Shown here one piece after another: positions 9,013 through 19,000 of a stretch of 64,000 nt of DNA. Position 1 is the stretch's first letter, and each line of letters opens with the position of its first letter. Source of the stretch: Prolixibacteraceae bacterium (GTDB lineage Bacteria; Bacteroidota; Bacteroidia; Bacteroidales; Prolixibacteraceae); assembly GCA_023229575.1 (NCBI GenBank), contig JALNYZ010000010.1:62001-126000 (forward strand). The letters run 5' to 3'. The notes under the pieces were generated by a model. It saw only the letters and a program-made list of their open reading frames with translations, had not been told where the DNA came from and ran no database searches. The translations under genes were made by a program, and so were the position numbers.

Positions 9013-10614
9013 ATGAGAACAGAAAAAATCGAAATTCGGAGTGATGTGCCATTAAATGGCAACATACTTCGACTGAAGCAAATTACGTTGGTACTATTTC
9101 TTGCAACACTAAGTATTATCCCGGATTTGCAAGCTCAGGATCTTAATATCGGTACTGCTGCGGCTGATATTACCCCGGCGCTGCCTGTGGCCTTAGAGGG
9201 TCAGTTTTACTTGCGGATAGCACAGACAAATGAAACCCCTTTAACAGCTAACGTAGTGGCCCTGGAATCGCGTCTTGGAAACCGTTCGTCCGATGTAGCG
9301 ATAATGGTGTCGTGCGATTTAATTTTTATCCCTGACAAATTGCTTAAAATGGTCCGCGAGGCGGTGCATAAACAAATACCGGAATTAGATGTCAGGAAAA
9401 TTTTCCTGAATGCAACACACACTCATACCGCCCCGGTTTTGGACAATGACCCAGATTATAATTTTAGATATCAGGTACCAAAGAAAGGGGTTTCACAAGT
9501 TGATGAATATGATAACTATTTTGCCCGTCGTGTTTCCGAAGCGATTGTCAAAGCCTGGGAAAACCGTCGCCCCGGAAGTGTTTCGTGGGGATTGGGCCAT
9601 GCGGCCATTGCAAACAATCGCAGGGTTGTTTATAATGATCATCCCGCGCAACAGCATAGTAAACCCTATCGCACACAAATGTCGCCATTTGGCTTTTATG
9701 TTGACGGATCAACGCAAATATACGGGAAAACCAACCTTCCTGAATTTTTAAACCTGGAAGGAATAGAAGACCATGATGTCAATTCGCTTTTCTTTTGGGA
9801 CAAGAGTGGTAAATTAATTGGCATGACGATTAATGTTCCCTGCCCCGCGCAGGAAGCTTCGGACCGCTCAACTATTAATGCTGACTACTGGCATCCGGTA
9901 CGTGAGCAATTAAAGCAACGCTTTGGCGCCGGTCTCTGCGTACTAGGATGGATAGGCGCGGCCGGCGATCAATCTACCTGGCCGATGTACCGTAAAGCTG
10001 CTGAAGAACGAATGATCAAACTACGTAATTTAAGCCGTTTGGAAGAGATTGCCAGACGTATTGTCCTGGCTGTTGAGGAAGCTTACGAAACGGTTAAAGA
10101 TGATCGTTATGCCGATGTTCAATTAATCCACAAAGTGGAAACCCTGACTTTACCGATGCGCGTAGTTACAGAACAGGAGTATCTGTACGCTAAGGCAGAA
10201 AGCGATAATGCTGCAGCGCAGATTGCCGCGGACTCAACAGTCGCTAAAGACGCCCTGGCATATATGACATGGAACAGGGATGTTGTCAAACGTTTTGAAA
10301 AGCAGGGAAGTGATCCAAATCCCAAGATAGAGACAGAGGTACATGTACTTCGTATCGGGAACATTGTAATTTGTACCAATCAATTTGAGCTCTTTACCGA
10401 CTACGGGATGCGTTTGCAGGCAAGGAGCAATGCATTGCAGACTTTTGTTATCCAGTTGACAGGGGCCGGATCATACCTGCCTACTGAAAAGGCCGTTAAG
10501 GGAGGAGGTTACAGCGCTGTGATACAAAGTAACCTGGTAGGTCCTGAGGGAGGGCAGATATTAGTTGACCATACTGTAGAACTGATCAACAGTATGTTTA
10601 TTGTCACAAAATAG
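9013..10614 (+). CDS. Neutral/alkaline non-lysosomal ceramidase-fold protein
   Basis: 533 residues with a long N-terminal region and a signal peptide ending DLQAQ. The mature protein opens with LNIGTAAADITPALPVALEG, the start of the neutral ceramidase N-terminal domain. The zinc-binding loop NATHTHTAP is present, as is a GAAGDQSTWP segment like the family's GxxGDQ. Ceramidases hydrolyse the amide of N-acylsphingosine, but many bacterial proteins of this fold sit in carbohydrate loci and have no known substrate. The gene is 20 bases after the GH51 pair and reads as part of the same unit. The large ceramidase C-terminal domain looks reduced (the family is often 650-700 residues). True substrate unknown. 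Confidence 0.8.
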   Translation: MRTEKIEIRSDVPLNGNILRLKQITLVLFLATLSIIPDLQAQDLNIGTAAADITPALPVALEGQFYLRIAQTNETPLTANVVALESRLGNRSSDVAIMVSCDLIFIPDKLLKMVREAVHKQIPELDVRKIFLNATHTHTAPVLDNDPDYNFRYQVPKKGVSQVDEYDNYFARRVSEAIVKAWENRRPGSVSWGLGHAAIANNRRVVYNDHPAQQHSKPYRTQMSPFGFYVDGSTQIYGKTNLPEFLNLEGIEDHDVNSLFFWDKSGKLIGMTINVPCPAQEASDRSTINADYWHPVREQLKQRFGAGLCVLGWIGAAGDQSTWPMYRKAAEERMIKLRNLSRLEEIARRIVLAVEEAYETVKDDRYADVQLIHKVETLTLPMRVVTEQEYLYAKAESDNAAAQIAADSTVAKDALAYMTWNRDVVKRFEKQGSDPNPKIETEVHVLRIGNIVICTNQFELFTDYGMRLQARSNALQTFVIQLTGAGSYLPTEKAVKGGGYSAVIQSNLVGPEGGQILVDHTVELINSMFIVTK

Positions 10615-10654
10615 GTGCGGGGATAAATTCGGGATTGAAGCGAAAAAAGTAAAT

Positions 10655-10687
10655 AACAAGAGATAGGTAGAAATAAAATCTCTTGTT
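10655..10687 (+). promoter_or_regulatory. Perfect 10-bp inverted repeat before the URO-D gene
   Basis: AACAAGAGAT at 10655-10664 and ATCTCTTGTT at 10678-10687 are exact reverse complements separated by 13 bases, in the 97-base gap between the ceramidase-like and URO-D-like genes. It could be a hairpin at the end of the first unit or an operator for the second. No T tract follows, so a standard terminator is unlikely. Confidence 0.5.
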
Positions 10688-10711
10688 GATCCCTGCAAAA
10701 AATAGAAAAAA

Positions 10712-11785
10712 ATGGAATTTAAAACTGACTGGCTTCAGGCAAAGAAGCGCTTTGAGGCATTATGGGAAAGAGAAATCACGGATCGTTGCTGTATTAGCGT
10801 AAAAGGATGGAAAAATAAAAAGCTATATATCCAACCAAATAGACCCAAGGATTTGAATACCCAATGGCTGGATGGAGAATATATACTGAAAACTGAACTC
10901 CGGAAGATGGAGCATACTTTTTATGGTGGCGAATCTTTCCCTCTGATATTTTTAAACCTTGGCCCTTGTAGCCACGCTGCCAGTTTTAAAGGGGTTAAAC
11001 ATGTATTTCGCGATGAATCAGTATGGTTTGACCCATTGCCGGAAGAAGAGGGGCTCAACATTGAAGATGATCCGAACAGCTTCATTGAAAAAAAAACCTA
11101 TGAATTAGCCGAATACTATGTAACCAATAGCAAAGGCCGATATTTTGTTTCCATGCCGGACAATTGCGGAAATCTGGATGCATTGGCCCATATCAGGAGA
11201 AGCGAACAACTGTTGCTTGATATGTTGCTTGATCCGGATGAAGTGAATGCAGCTTTGAAAAAAGTGAATATTGCATGGGAGAGAATAACGAGAAAATCAT
11301 TCGATATTATTAAACTCAACAATGAAGGAGGCGGCTGTAATGGTTGGCTTGATGTTTGGGCTCCCGGTTTACTTGCCGAGATGCAGGCCGATATATCTGT
11401 GATGATCTCAGAAGAAATGTACAGTCAATTTGTAGTGCCGGAACTTATCAGTCAATCGGAAGTGCTACAATACCCTCTTTATCACCTTGATGGGCAAGAA
11501 CAGGCAAAATTCATTGATCAAATTTGTTCGGTAAAAAAACTGAGGATGATACAATGGACGAATGTTGACGGACAACCCTCCCCTGTTGAATTCATCCCTG
11601 AAATGAGACGAATCCAGCAACACGATAAATGTGTTCTGGCAAAAGTGCGAACCGTTAAAGAAGCAGAAACATTACTAAAAGAATTATCATCGAAAGGTCT
11701 GTATGTATTGATTGACTCCATGCTGAATTCTGAACAGGAAGTAAAAGATGTGATTAAGATGGCTGAGAAATATACACACGAATAA
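10712..11785 (+). CDS. URO-D superfamily protein (uroporphyrinogen decarboxylase / corrinoid methyltransferase fold)
   Basis: 357 residues, no signal peptide, cytoplasmic. The C-terminal half resembles the URO-D barrel: ISEEMYSQFVVPELI, YPLYHLDGQEQAKFID, LRMIQWTNVDGQPSPVEFIP. Enzymes of this fold decarboxylate uroporphyrinogen III or move methyl groups between cobalamin and thiols. The position where MtaA-type enzymes have a His-x-Cys zinc motif reads HLD here, so a zinc-thiol methyltransferase role is doubtful. It is 19 bases before a sodium symporter, in a polysaccharide locus with no corrinoid protein gene in view. A second, more typical member is at 46627. Family call is good; function unknown. 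Confidence 0.72.
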   Translation: MEFKTDWLQAKKRFEALWEREITDRCCISVKGWKNKKLYIQPNRPKDLNTQWLDGEYILKTELRKMEHTFYGGESFPLIFLNLGPCSHAASFKGVKHVFRDESVWFDPLPEEEGLNIEDDPNSFIEKKTYELAEYYVTNSKGRYFVSMPDNCGNLDALAHIRRSEQLLLDMLLDPDEVNAALKKVNIAWERITRKSFDIIKLNNEGGGCNGWLDVWAPGLLAEMQADISVMISEEMYSQFVVPELISQSEVLQYPLYHLDGQEQAKFIDQICSVKKLRMIQWTNVDGQPSPVEFIPEMRRIQQHDKCVLAKVRTVKEAETLLKELSSKGLYVLIDSMLNSEQEVKDVIKMAEKYTHE

Positions 11786-11804
11786 AATCATTCATCGGGA
11801 ATTT

Positions 11805-13415
11805 ATGAACGACATCATCGATAAGTCAATTATCATCTTGTATTTTCTGATTATATCGGTTGCCGGATGGATTCTTGGCAGAAGCAACAAAAATGCGAGC
11901 GCTGAAGAAATTATAACTGGTGGACACAATCTTAGCTGGTGGCGGGCAACACTTAATGTAATTGCAGTTTCATTTGATTCCGGATCTTTCATTACCACTG
12001 TAGGTTGGGGATTTATCTGGGGTATGAACGCACAGTGGAATGCTGTTACCCTTTGGTTTACCGCTCCGTTTGGAGCATTGTTTATTCTGCCCATCTACTG
12101 GCGCTCGAAAATATCTGCTATCCCCGAACTATTTGAAAAACGTTTTAGTAAATCTGTACGCCTGATATTTTCGGGAGTGCTTAACATCTTAATACTGATC
12201 AACATCTCAGTAATGACGATTATAGGATCGATCATTCTCAATAAATTTTTCGGATGGCCTCAACACATTACGGCTTTTGGAATCGTCATTTTCGTTGGTT
12301 TGTTTGTCATCAGGGGGGGCATAAAGACCTCGCTTTCTATTAATGTTTACCAGTCTATTTTTCTGCTGATTATGTTTTTCATCATCGCGGGTATCAGCTT
12401 GTATCATGTCGGCGGCATTCGCGGGATAATTGATGCAAAAATGCTTTCAAAAGCAGGTACGCCCATGGAAAGCCTGATGCCACCGGGCGGCTGGCATACG
12501 TACGATAATGTATGGTATCCATTGCCTTCTCTTTTTTTGTGGGCGCCATGGGTTGATATCTTTTGGTTACCCTGCAATGCCGTAATGATCCAGCGTCTGA
12601 TGACATCCAAAGATGAACGAAATTCTCAAAAAGCAATTATCGCGATTGGAGGATGGAACTTCTTATTCTGTCTTGTATCTTACATCATTGGTGTATCTAT
12701 CGCCATTTTATTTGCCAACATTCCGGATGTAAAACCCGAGAATGCTTTGCTCTCATTGTTAACCAACGCCGCTTTTTTTCCCGTGGGGCTTAAAGGCTTG
12801 GTGATAGCAGCCCTCATCGCTTCACTCGTAATGGGACTTGAAGGCAACATTACTGCGGGAAGTAGCATGTTACTTAAAGATTTTTATCCGTTGCTCAATA
12901 AAAGAACCTTGAACGAAAAACAGGAAATCAGAACCAATCGTGTCATCCAATTGATCCTGCTGTTGCTCCTCATGGGTTGTCTCAATCAATTATTCGAAAA
13001 TCATCGTATCGTTGAGGTGGGCCAGATTGTTTTGGGCGATGTGTCAGGTGTGCTGGCAGCATTACTGGTGGTTGGTATATTCTCGAAACGGGCTACCAAT
13101 AAGGCTGCCATAATCAGTTCTATTATTGGATTCGCTATTGCTCTTCTGCTGCATAAGTTCACCAATATGAACTTCCCTTACTTTGGATCTATTTCTTTCT
13201 TCTCAACCATCTTTTTGATTATCGCTTTAAGCTATTTTGATAAGCCTGCTCCTGACGAACAACTTAAAAATATCACGGTTCATACGATTACCGGGATCAA
13301 AGGTCCGTTTGTAGGCTTTCATTTTTGGCCGGGCCTGTTAAAATGGATGATCGGATTAGCATTGGGATGGTGGACCTTGTCATTTCTGTGGGAATGGTAT
13401 ATAACTCTTAAATAA
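11805..13415 (+). CDS. Sodium:solute symporter (SSS/SLC5 family)
   Basis: 536 residues with about 13 predicted membrane segments. It begins IIILYFLIISVAGWILGR, followed by the family's typical GGHNLSWWRATLNVIAVSFD and a WGFIWGMNAQW segment. SSS proteins use sodium to import sugars, sugar acids, amino acids or similar small solutes across the inner membrane. Immediate neighbours are a URO-D-like gene upstream and the ECF sigma factor 16 bases downstream, so it may be co-transcribed with either. In this setting a monosaccharide or sugar acid is the likely cargo, but nothing in the sequence proves it. Confidence 0.9.
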   Translation: MNDIIDKSIIILYFLIISVAGWILGRSNKNASAEEIITGGHNLSWWRATLNVIAVSFDSGSFITTVGWGFIWGMNAQWNAVTLWFTAPFGALFILPIYWRSKISAIPELFEKRFSKSVRLIFSGVLNILILINISVMTIIGSIILNKFFGWPQHITAFGIVIFVGLFVIRGGIKTSLSINVYQSIFLLIMFFIIAGISLYHVGGIRGIIDAKMLSKAGTPMESLMPPGGWHTYDNVWYPLPSLFLWAPWVDIFWLPCNAVMIQRLMTSKDERNSQKAIIAIGGWNFLFCLVSYIIGVSIAILFANIPDVKPENALLSLLTNAAFFPVGLKGLVIAALIASLVMGLEGNITAGSSMLLKDFYPLLNKRTLNEKQEIRTNRVIQLILLLLLMGCLNQLFENHRIVEVGQIVLGDVSGVLAALLVVGIFSKRATNKAAIISSIIGFAIALLLHKFTNMNFPYFGSISFFSTIFLIIALSYFDKPAPDEQLKNITVHTITGIKGPFVGFHFWPGLLKWMIGLALGWWTLSFLWEWYITLK

Positions 13416-13431
13416 TCTATGCGAACAGCTG

Positions 13432-14007
13432 ATGAAAAGTCAGGATAACAATGATTATCAGGTTATTTGGGGATCGTTTATTGCAAATGGAAATCAAGAA
13501 GCCATTGGAATGATCTATTTTGGCCATTATGACTTGCTATATAATTTTGGTCTAAAGTACACCTGTGATGTTCAGATAATTGAAGATGCCATTCAGAATA
13601 TCTTTAGTTATTTTCTTAAATCGGGCAGTAAACTATCTCCAGCTAAAAATTTACGGGGATATCTTCTTCAATCATTTCGTCATCAGTTACTGTTGGATAT
13701 CAAAAAGAGAAACAGAACATTCCACCTAAATAATGTTAAAGGCGAAAACAGTGATCGCCATGAACCGGAAGTCAATGAAATATTTGAACAGGAATGGAGT
13801 AGCCGGTTAATGCAAAAACTCAGGATATGCATGGAGCATCTTACTGAGAAACAGAAAGAGATCCTTTATCTCCGATTTCAATGTGAACTTTCGTATGCTG
13901 AGATCGCTATAATACTTGATATCGCTGTAGATTCCTGCCAAAAGCTGGTTTATCGTTCTTTAAAGGAACTCCGTGTTGACCTTGAAAAGTGGGGGGGTAA
14001 TAGGTGA
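13432..14007 (+). CDS. ECF-type RNA polymerase sigma factor
   Basis: 191 residues. Region 2 is at about 25-90 (YDLLYNFGLKYTCDVQIIEDAIQNIF) and region 4 at about 130-185 (LTEKQKEILYLRFQCELSYA, then AIILDIAVDSCQKLVYRSLKELR, a helix-turn-helix). This is the Bacteroidota sigma-70 family that pairs with FecR anti-sigma factors and STN-domain SusC transporters; both partners lie downstream at 14757 and 16024. Sigma and FecR genes are normally adjacent. Here a GH127 remnant of about 620 bases separates them, and its frame is the same as that of the sigma gene, beginning right after the TGA. A run of seven G lies five codons before the stop. Confidence 0.93.
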   Translation: MKSQDNNDYQVIWGSFIANGNQEAIGMIYFGHYDLLYNFGLKYTCDVQIIEDAIQNIFSYFLKSGSKLSPAKNLRGYLLQSFRHQLLLDIKKRNRTFHLNNVKGENSDRHEPEVNEIFEQEWSSRLMQKLRICMEHLTEKQKEILYLRFQCELSYAEIAIILDIAVDSCQKLVYRSLKELRVDLEKWGGNR

Positions 14008-14625
14008 TCAATCAAGAAAACGGATGACTTTGCAAAATATATCCTGCGTCATTGGGAAACTTCGACCGGTCCCAAAGTACTAAGTAATCTTGAGCAATTT
14101 GCAAATGTTACAAAGGTTGGAAATGCGAAAGCCTATGAAATCAATCCTTCATCAAATAAAAAATTCGCCGTCAACTTCAGGATACCAACATGGTCAACGA
14201 ATTATTCACTTATGGTAAATGGTGTGAAACAAAATATTTCAGGCGGTCAATTAATAAAATTAGAGAGGTTATGGAAAGCCAAGGATAAAGTAATTGTGAA
14301 TTTTGAAATGCCTTTGCAAATTTTGAAGGGCGGCTTATCTTATCCTGGCTTTATCGCTTTTAAAAGAGGGACACAGGTGCTGGCAATGGACTCTATTTTT
14401 AATCCCGGATACTTGAATACAATGCCTTTAATTGTTGATAAAAACACCAGGTTTAGCATTATTAATGCTACCAATGTGATTTCAAAAGGCTGGATTGGGA
14501 GACAGGCCTACACTCTTACAATAGGTACCGACAAAAAACAAAAACCAATCGTCCTTGTACCATTTGCTGATGCTGGCCAGCAGGAAACCAGACAACAAGT
14601 GTGGATCCTTACACACGAAAATTAG
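14008..14625 (+). pseudogene. C-terminal remnant of a GH127 (DUF1680) beta-L-arabinofuranosidase-like enzyme
   Basis: The frame is open from the base after the sigma-factor stop to TAG at 14623-14625, about 205 codons, with no start codon in the recognisable homologous part before 14212. Recognisable GH127 C-terminal features are FAVNFRIPTWS, YSLMVNGVKQ, LIKLERLWKAKDKVIVNFEM, YPGFIAFKRGTQVLAMD and PIVLVPFADAGQ. The catalytic barrel is missing. The first 30-40 codons (DDFAKYILRHWETSTG) do not clearly match the family and may come from elsewhere. Family members remove beta-L-arabinofuranose from pectic or glycoprotein side chains. It may still be transcribed with the sigma gene but should not make an active enzyme. 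Confidence 0.75.
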
Positions 14626-14756
14626 CAAACAAAAAAATCGAAATTATCCTTTTCATTGGGTTTGCAATATTATACCGGTCACCATTGAAAAAAAATATCA
14701 ATTTTTTTGTCCGGTTTTCATTTTTGCCTCTCTCTATATTAAAACTGAACAAAAAA

Positions 14757-15920
14757 ATGAACCTTAATCGTTTCAATTCATATTGCGCGGAGGATTTTGT
14801 TGTCGACGAAATATTCTGTGAGATTGCAGGCAGAGGGTCGCTTTCTATTCAAAGTTTAAAAGAACAGTTTCCACTTAAACAACAAGATATTGATTTAGCA
14901 GTTGAGATGCTCCATAAGTTACAAAATATGGAATTCCATCAGTCTCCGGAAAAGAAACTTGAACAATGGAATCAAATTCTTAGGAATCAAAAAAAATCAG
15001 TAAGACTCCGGTTCTTCAAGTATGCAGCGGCAGTCTTGTTGATCGCCGGCAGCAGTGGTGTGGCTTTCTATCATTTTTCACAACTTAATTCAATCGAAAA
15101 ATTTGCCTCATCAAATGAGATTAATTATTCTGACGCAACATTGATATTGGTTGATGGGAAACAAATAAATATCAGCCAAAAACAGGCTAATGTTACCTAT
15201 TCAACCGACGGAGCGGCTGTTCTGGTCAACGATACAGCTGAAATGAAGCAATCTGTGGCAGAAGATGGTTTTAACCAGATGATTGTTCCTTTCGGGAAAC
15301 GTTCGAATTTAATTCTTTCTGATGGAACCAAGGTTTGGGTTAATTCAGGCTCGCGACTTGTTTATGCACCGGTATTCAAAGGGAAGAGCCGGGAAGTATT
15401 TCTTGAAGGAGAAGCATATTTTGAAGTTGCAAAGGACGAAAAAAAACCATTTTTTGTTCGCACAAATGCATTTAAGGTGAAAGTTTATGGAACGAAGTTC
15501 GATGTCCAGGCCTATCGACAGAATAATGAGTATAACACAATTTTAATTGAAGGGAAAGTTAGCCTTCAGGGAAATAATGGGGGCATCCTATCCAAAGAAC
15601 ATTTTCTTTTTCCCGATCAAAAAGCCATGTTATCAGCAGACAAGGACGATTTTCTTGTCACCGAGGTGGCAAATATCGATAATTATACTGCATGGAAAGA
15701 TGGATACCTGGTTTTCAAAAATGAGGCTTTTCAATCCATTTTAAAGCGTGTATCCCACTATTACAATATTGATATTGAACTTAATGAAGAGATTCAAATT
15801 AGAAGGTTGTCCGGAAAACTTGATTTAAAGGACGACCCTGAACGCGTATTGGAAGGTTTGGCCTTAATTTCGAAAATCAGGTATGTAAAAAATGTTAATA
15901 AATATCGTTTTTATGAGTAA
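14757..15920 (+). CDS. FecR-family anti-sigma factor
   Basis: 387 residues from the ATG at 14757; an open frame extends upstream but has the low-complexity look of non-coding DNA. A cytoplasmic N-terminal region of about 80 residues precedes one membrane segment (FFKYAAAVLLIAGSSGVAFY). The periplasmic part has the FecR core: GFNQMIVPFGKRSNLILSDG, VWVNSGSRLVY and VFLEGEAYFEVAKDEKKPF, then FKVKVYGTKFDVQAY. The C-terminal DUF4974-like domain (FQSILKRVSHYYNIDIELNE) contacts the STN domain of the transporter. It should hold the ECF factor at 13432 inactive until the STN SusC at 16024 signals substrate. Confidence 0.93.
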   Translation: MNLNRFNSYCAEDFVVDEIFCEIAGRGSLSIQSLKEQFPLKQQDIDLAVEMLHKLQNMEFHQSPEKKLEQWNQILRNQKKSVRLRFFKYAAAVLLIAGSSGVAFYHFSQLNSIEKFASSNEINYSDATLILVDGKQINISQKQANVTYSTDGAAVLVNDTAEMKQSVAEDGFNQMIVPFGKRSNLILSDGTKVWVNSGSRLVYAPVFKGKSREVFLEGEAYFEVAKDEKKPFFVRTNAFKVKVYGTKFDVQAYRQNNEYNTILIEGKVSLQGNNGGILSKEHFLFPDQKAMLSADKDDFLVTEVANIDNYTAWKDGYLVFKNEAFQSILKRVSHYYNIDIELNEEIQIRRLSGKLDLKDDPERVLEGLALISKIRYVKNVNKYRFYE

Positions 15921-15941
15921 ATAAGTCTGCATAAAATAAAA

Positions 15942-15972
15942 AACCGGCTAATGCCCGAAACATTAACCGGTT
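15942..15972 (+). terminator. Stem-loop between fecR and susC
   Basis: Twelve-base arms (15942-15953 and 15961-15972; AACCGGCTAATG with CATTAACCGGTT) pair with one C/A mismatch around a CCCGAAA loop. It lies 22 bases after the FecR stop and 52 before the STN SusC start. No long T tract follows, so it may be a weak terminator or an attenuator that separates the regulator unit from the transporter unit. Confidence 0.6.
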
Positions 15973-16023
15973 AAAATTAAATCATGCCGCAGGGCAACAT
16001 GTTTAACTAATCATTACAAAAGT

Positions 16024-19000
16024 ATGAAAAAAAAACCAGACGATTGCTCTTTCCATTTCGGAAAGAAGCCAAAAATTAATTGGCTAGCCATGAAATTACT
16101 GACGTTTTTGCTTTTTGCTGGTTCGATGACACTATCGGCGAGCATTTACTCTCAAAAGACAAAAATTGACCTGCATCTTCAAAATTCTTCATTGGCAGAT
16201 ATCTTTAGCTCAATTGAAAAATCAAGTGAATTCATCTTCTTCTACAATGATGAGATTGTTAATGACAAAATCATAAAATCTGTTTCTGTGGAGGGTGAAA
16301 AAATTGAAAAAATTCTGGATCAGCTATTCGGGGGAACAAATATTGCCTATAAAATCGATGACAGACAAGTTTTCCTATACAAAAAGGATGATATTAAATC
16401 CCTTGAACCTCTTGTTTCTTCAAGTTTAATTCAACAGGTTCAGAAAAAAGAGATTTCCGGTAGTGTAAAAGACAGCAAAGGGCTGTCTTTACCTGGAGTA
16501 ACCGTCCTCGTAAAAGGCACAACAATCGGCACAATTACCGATGCAGATGGGCAATTCAGAATATCTGTGCCTGCCGATACCAAATCGCTTGTCTTTTCTT
16601 TTGTGGGAATGAAATCTCAGGAGATAACCATTACAGGGAAAACATCAGTTAATGTCATAATGGAAGAAGAGACAAAAGGGGTGGAAGAAGTCGTTGTCGT
16701 CGGTTATGGGGTTCAGAAAAAAATTGCCGTTACCGGCGCTATTTCAACTGTTGGGTCCGAAGATATATTAAAATCCCCTGCATCAAATGTCGCAACAAGC
16801 CTGGCCGGACGTGTCAGCGGTTTTGCTGCCGTACAGAATAGTGGCCAACCAGGTAACGATGATCCTGCCATGTACGTAAGAGGGGTTGGTTCCCTTAGTG
16901 CAGGCAGTTCCGCTCCTTTGATCATGGTTGATGGTGTTGAGCGTTCATTTAACAGGTTAGACCCTAATGAAATTGAGTCAATTTCTATTTTGAAAGATGC
17001 TTCGTCGACTGCAGTTTATGGTGTGAGAGGGGCAAACGGGGTCATTCTTGTAACGACAAAGCGGGGGAAGTCGGGTCGCCCCCAGATTAGTATTTCCTCC
17101 AACTTTGGTGTACAGCAACCCACTCAACTGCCACAATTTGCTGACAGTTATACCTACGCATTACGTTTCAATGAAAAACAAACCAATGACGGCGTTTCTC
17201 CTGACAAACTGAATTTCTCTCAGGAAGCAATTGAAGCATTCAGAACTAATTCCGACCCAATCGTATATCCTAATACTGACTGGGTAAATTATATGCTGAA
17301 ACCTTTCACTACCAATTCATCACAAAATATAAATATCAGGGGCGGTGATGAAAAAGTCAGGTACTTCGTTTCATTGGGGTACAGGGATGAAGAAGGAATA
17401 TGGAACAGGTTATATCCTAAAAGGGGAGATCATTCTGCAATGGATGACGGTTTTTGGTACAAACAATATAATTTACGCGCCAATCTGGATATTGATTTAA
17501 CAAAAACCACATTGCTGTCAATTACTTCCAGTAGCCTGGTAGGGAATAGGAATCAAGCGTTCAGAAAAAATGCGACAAATATAAATGACCTCTTTCAACG
17601 CATGTACTGGGGGCAGCCGTATGCATCACCGGGTATTATAGATGGACGTTCTCTCGAAACAGGATCTCAGATCCCCGGCAACAAAGTGACCGGGATTGAT
17701 TTTAATGGTGGTTCTGGTTTTACCTTCATCCGGAATAACAATTTGAATTTTGATGTCCAATTAACACAAAAGCTGGATTTTATTACAAAAGGGATGAGGT
17801 TAGGAATTAAGGCGGCATACAATTATGCTCAGTCACAAACTAAATCCTTTGGTTATACCGCGGGAAGATTTTTTGTCTATCCTTTGTATCGTTTTGAGCC
17901 GAATGCACCTGCTGAAACCCGTATGACACCAGCGTTACAGGAATATAATCTACCTGATAACTTAAGCTACAGTGAAGCAAATTCCAAAGCCATGAACTGG
18001 TACGCGGAAGCAGCCCTTAATTACGAGCGCAGTTTTGGAAATCATAATATAACCGGCCTTTTAATGTATAACGAAAGCAAGATATACTATCCTGCTACTT
18101 ATGCAGAGTTTCCACGCGCTTATGCAGGTCTGGTCGGACGGGCAGCTTATAATTACAAGTTAAAATATTTTTTAGAATCCGACATTGGTTACAACGGCTC
18201 TGAAAACTTTGCAAAAGGGAGACGTTTTGGATTTTTCCCGTCTGTATCAGCCGGCTGGATGGTGTCAGAAGAAAGCTTTATGAAAAAAATTCCTTTCATT
18301 AATTATTTAAAGCTTCGGGGTTCTTATGGTTTTGTCGGAAATGATCAGATTGGCGGCCTCAGGTTCCTCTTTCTCCCTGATACATACAATGCCGGCGCAG
18401 GCGGCTATAACTTTGGCGATCTTGTTCCTCAAAATCAAATAACCGCACGTGAGGGCGCACTGGGAAACCCCCTGGTAACCTGGGAAAAGTCAAAAAATCA
18501 AGATTATGGGATTGATCTTAAATTTTTTAAAGGAAACCTGGGAGTTACTTTTGATTATTTTTATAATTACAGATATGATATACTCATAACCCGAAATACA
18601 GTACCTGCTTTTATTCCGGTAGCATTACCCGCGGTAAATCTTGGCAGGGTTTCAAACAAGGGTTATGAAGTGGAGGTGGAATGGCATCAAAACAAGGAAA
18701 ATTTTGGCTATTACATTGGCTTTAATTTATCATATGTCAAAAACAAAATACTTTTTAATGATGAACTGCCACAGCCATTTCCTTATATGGCAAGAACTGG
18801 ACAACAAGTAAGCCAGAATTTTGGATATATAACGGATGGTTTCTGGTCAGTTGAAGACGTTGCGCATCTTGCAGATTTTCCCAAATATTCCTACACTCCA
18901 AAACCCGGGGATTTAAAATATAAAGATCTGAACAGTGACAAAGTTATCAACGAAAATGATCAAAGGGCAATAGGTAATCCTGCAAATCCACTGTACACCG

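Noticed and set aside
14601..14756. N-terminal extension of FecR beginning at 14601
   Set aside because: It overlaps the end of the GH127 remnant and encodes a hydrophobic stretch not found in FecR proteins; ATG 14757 fits the family.
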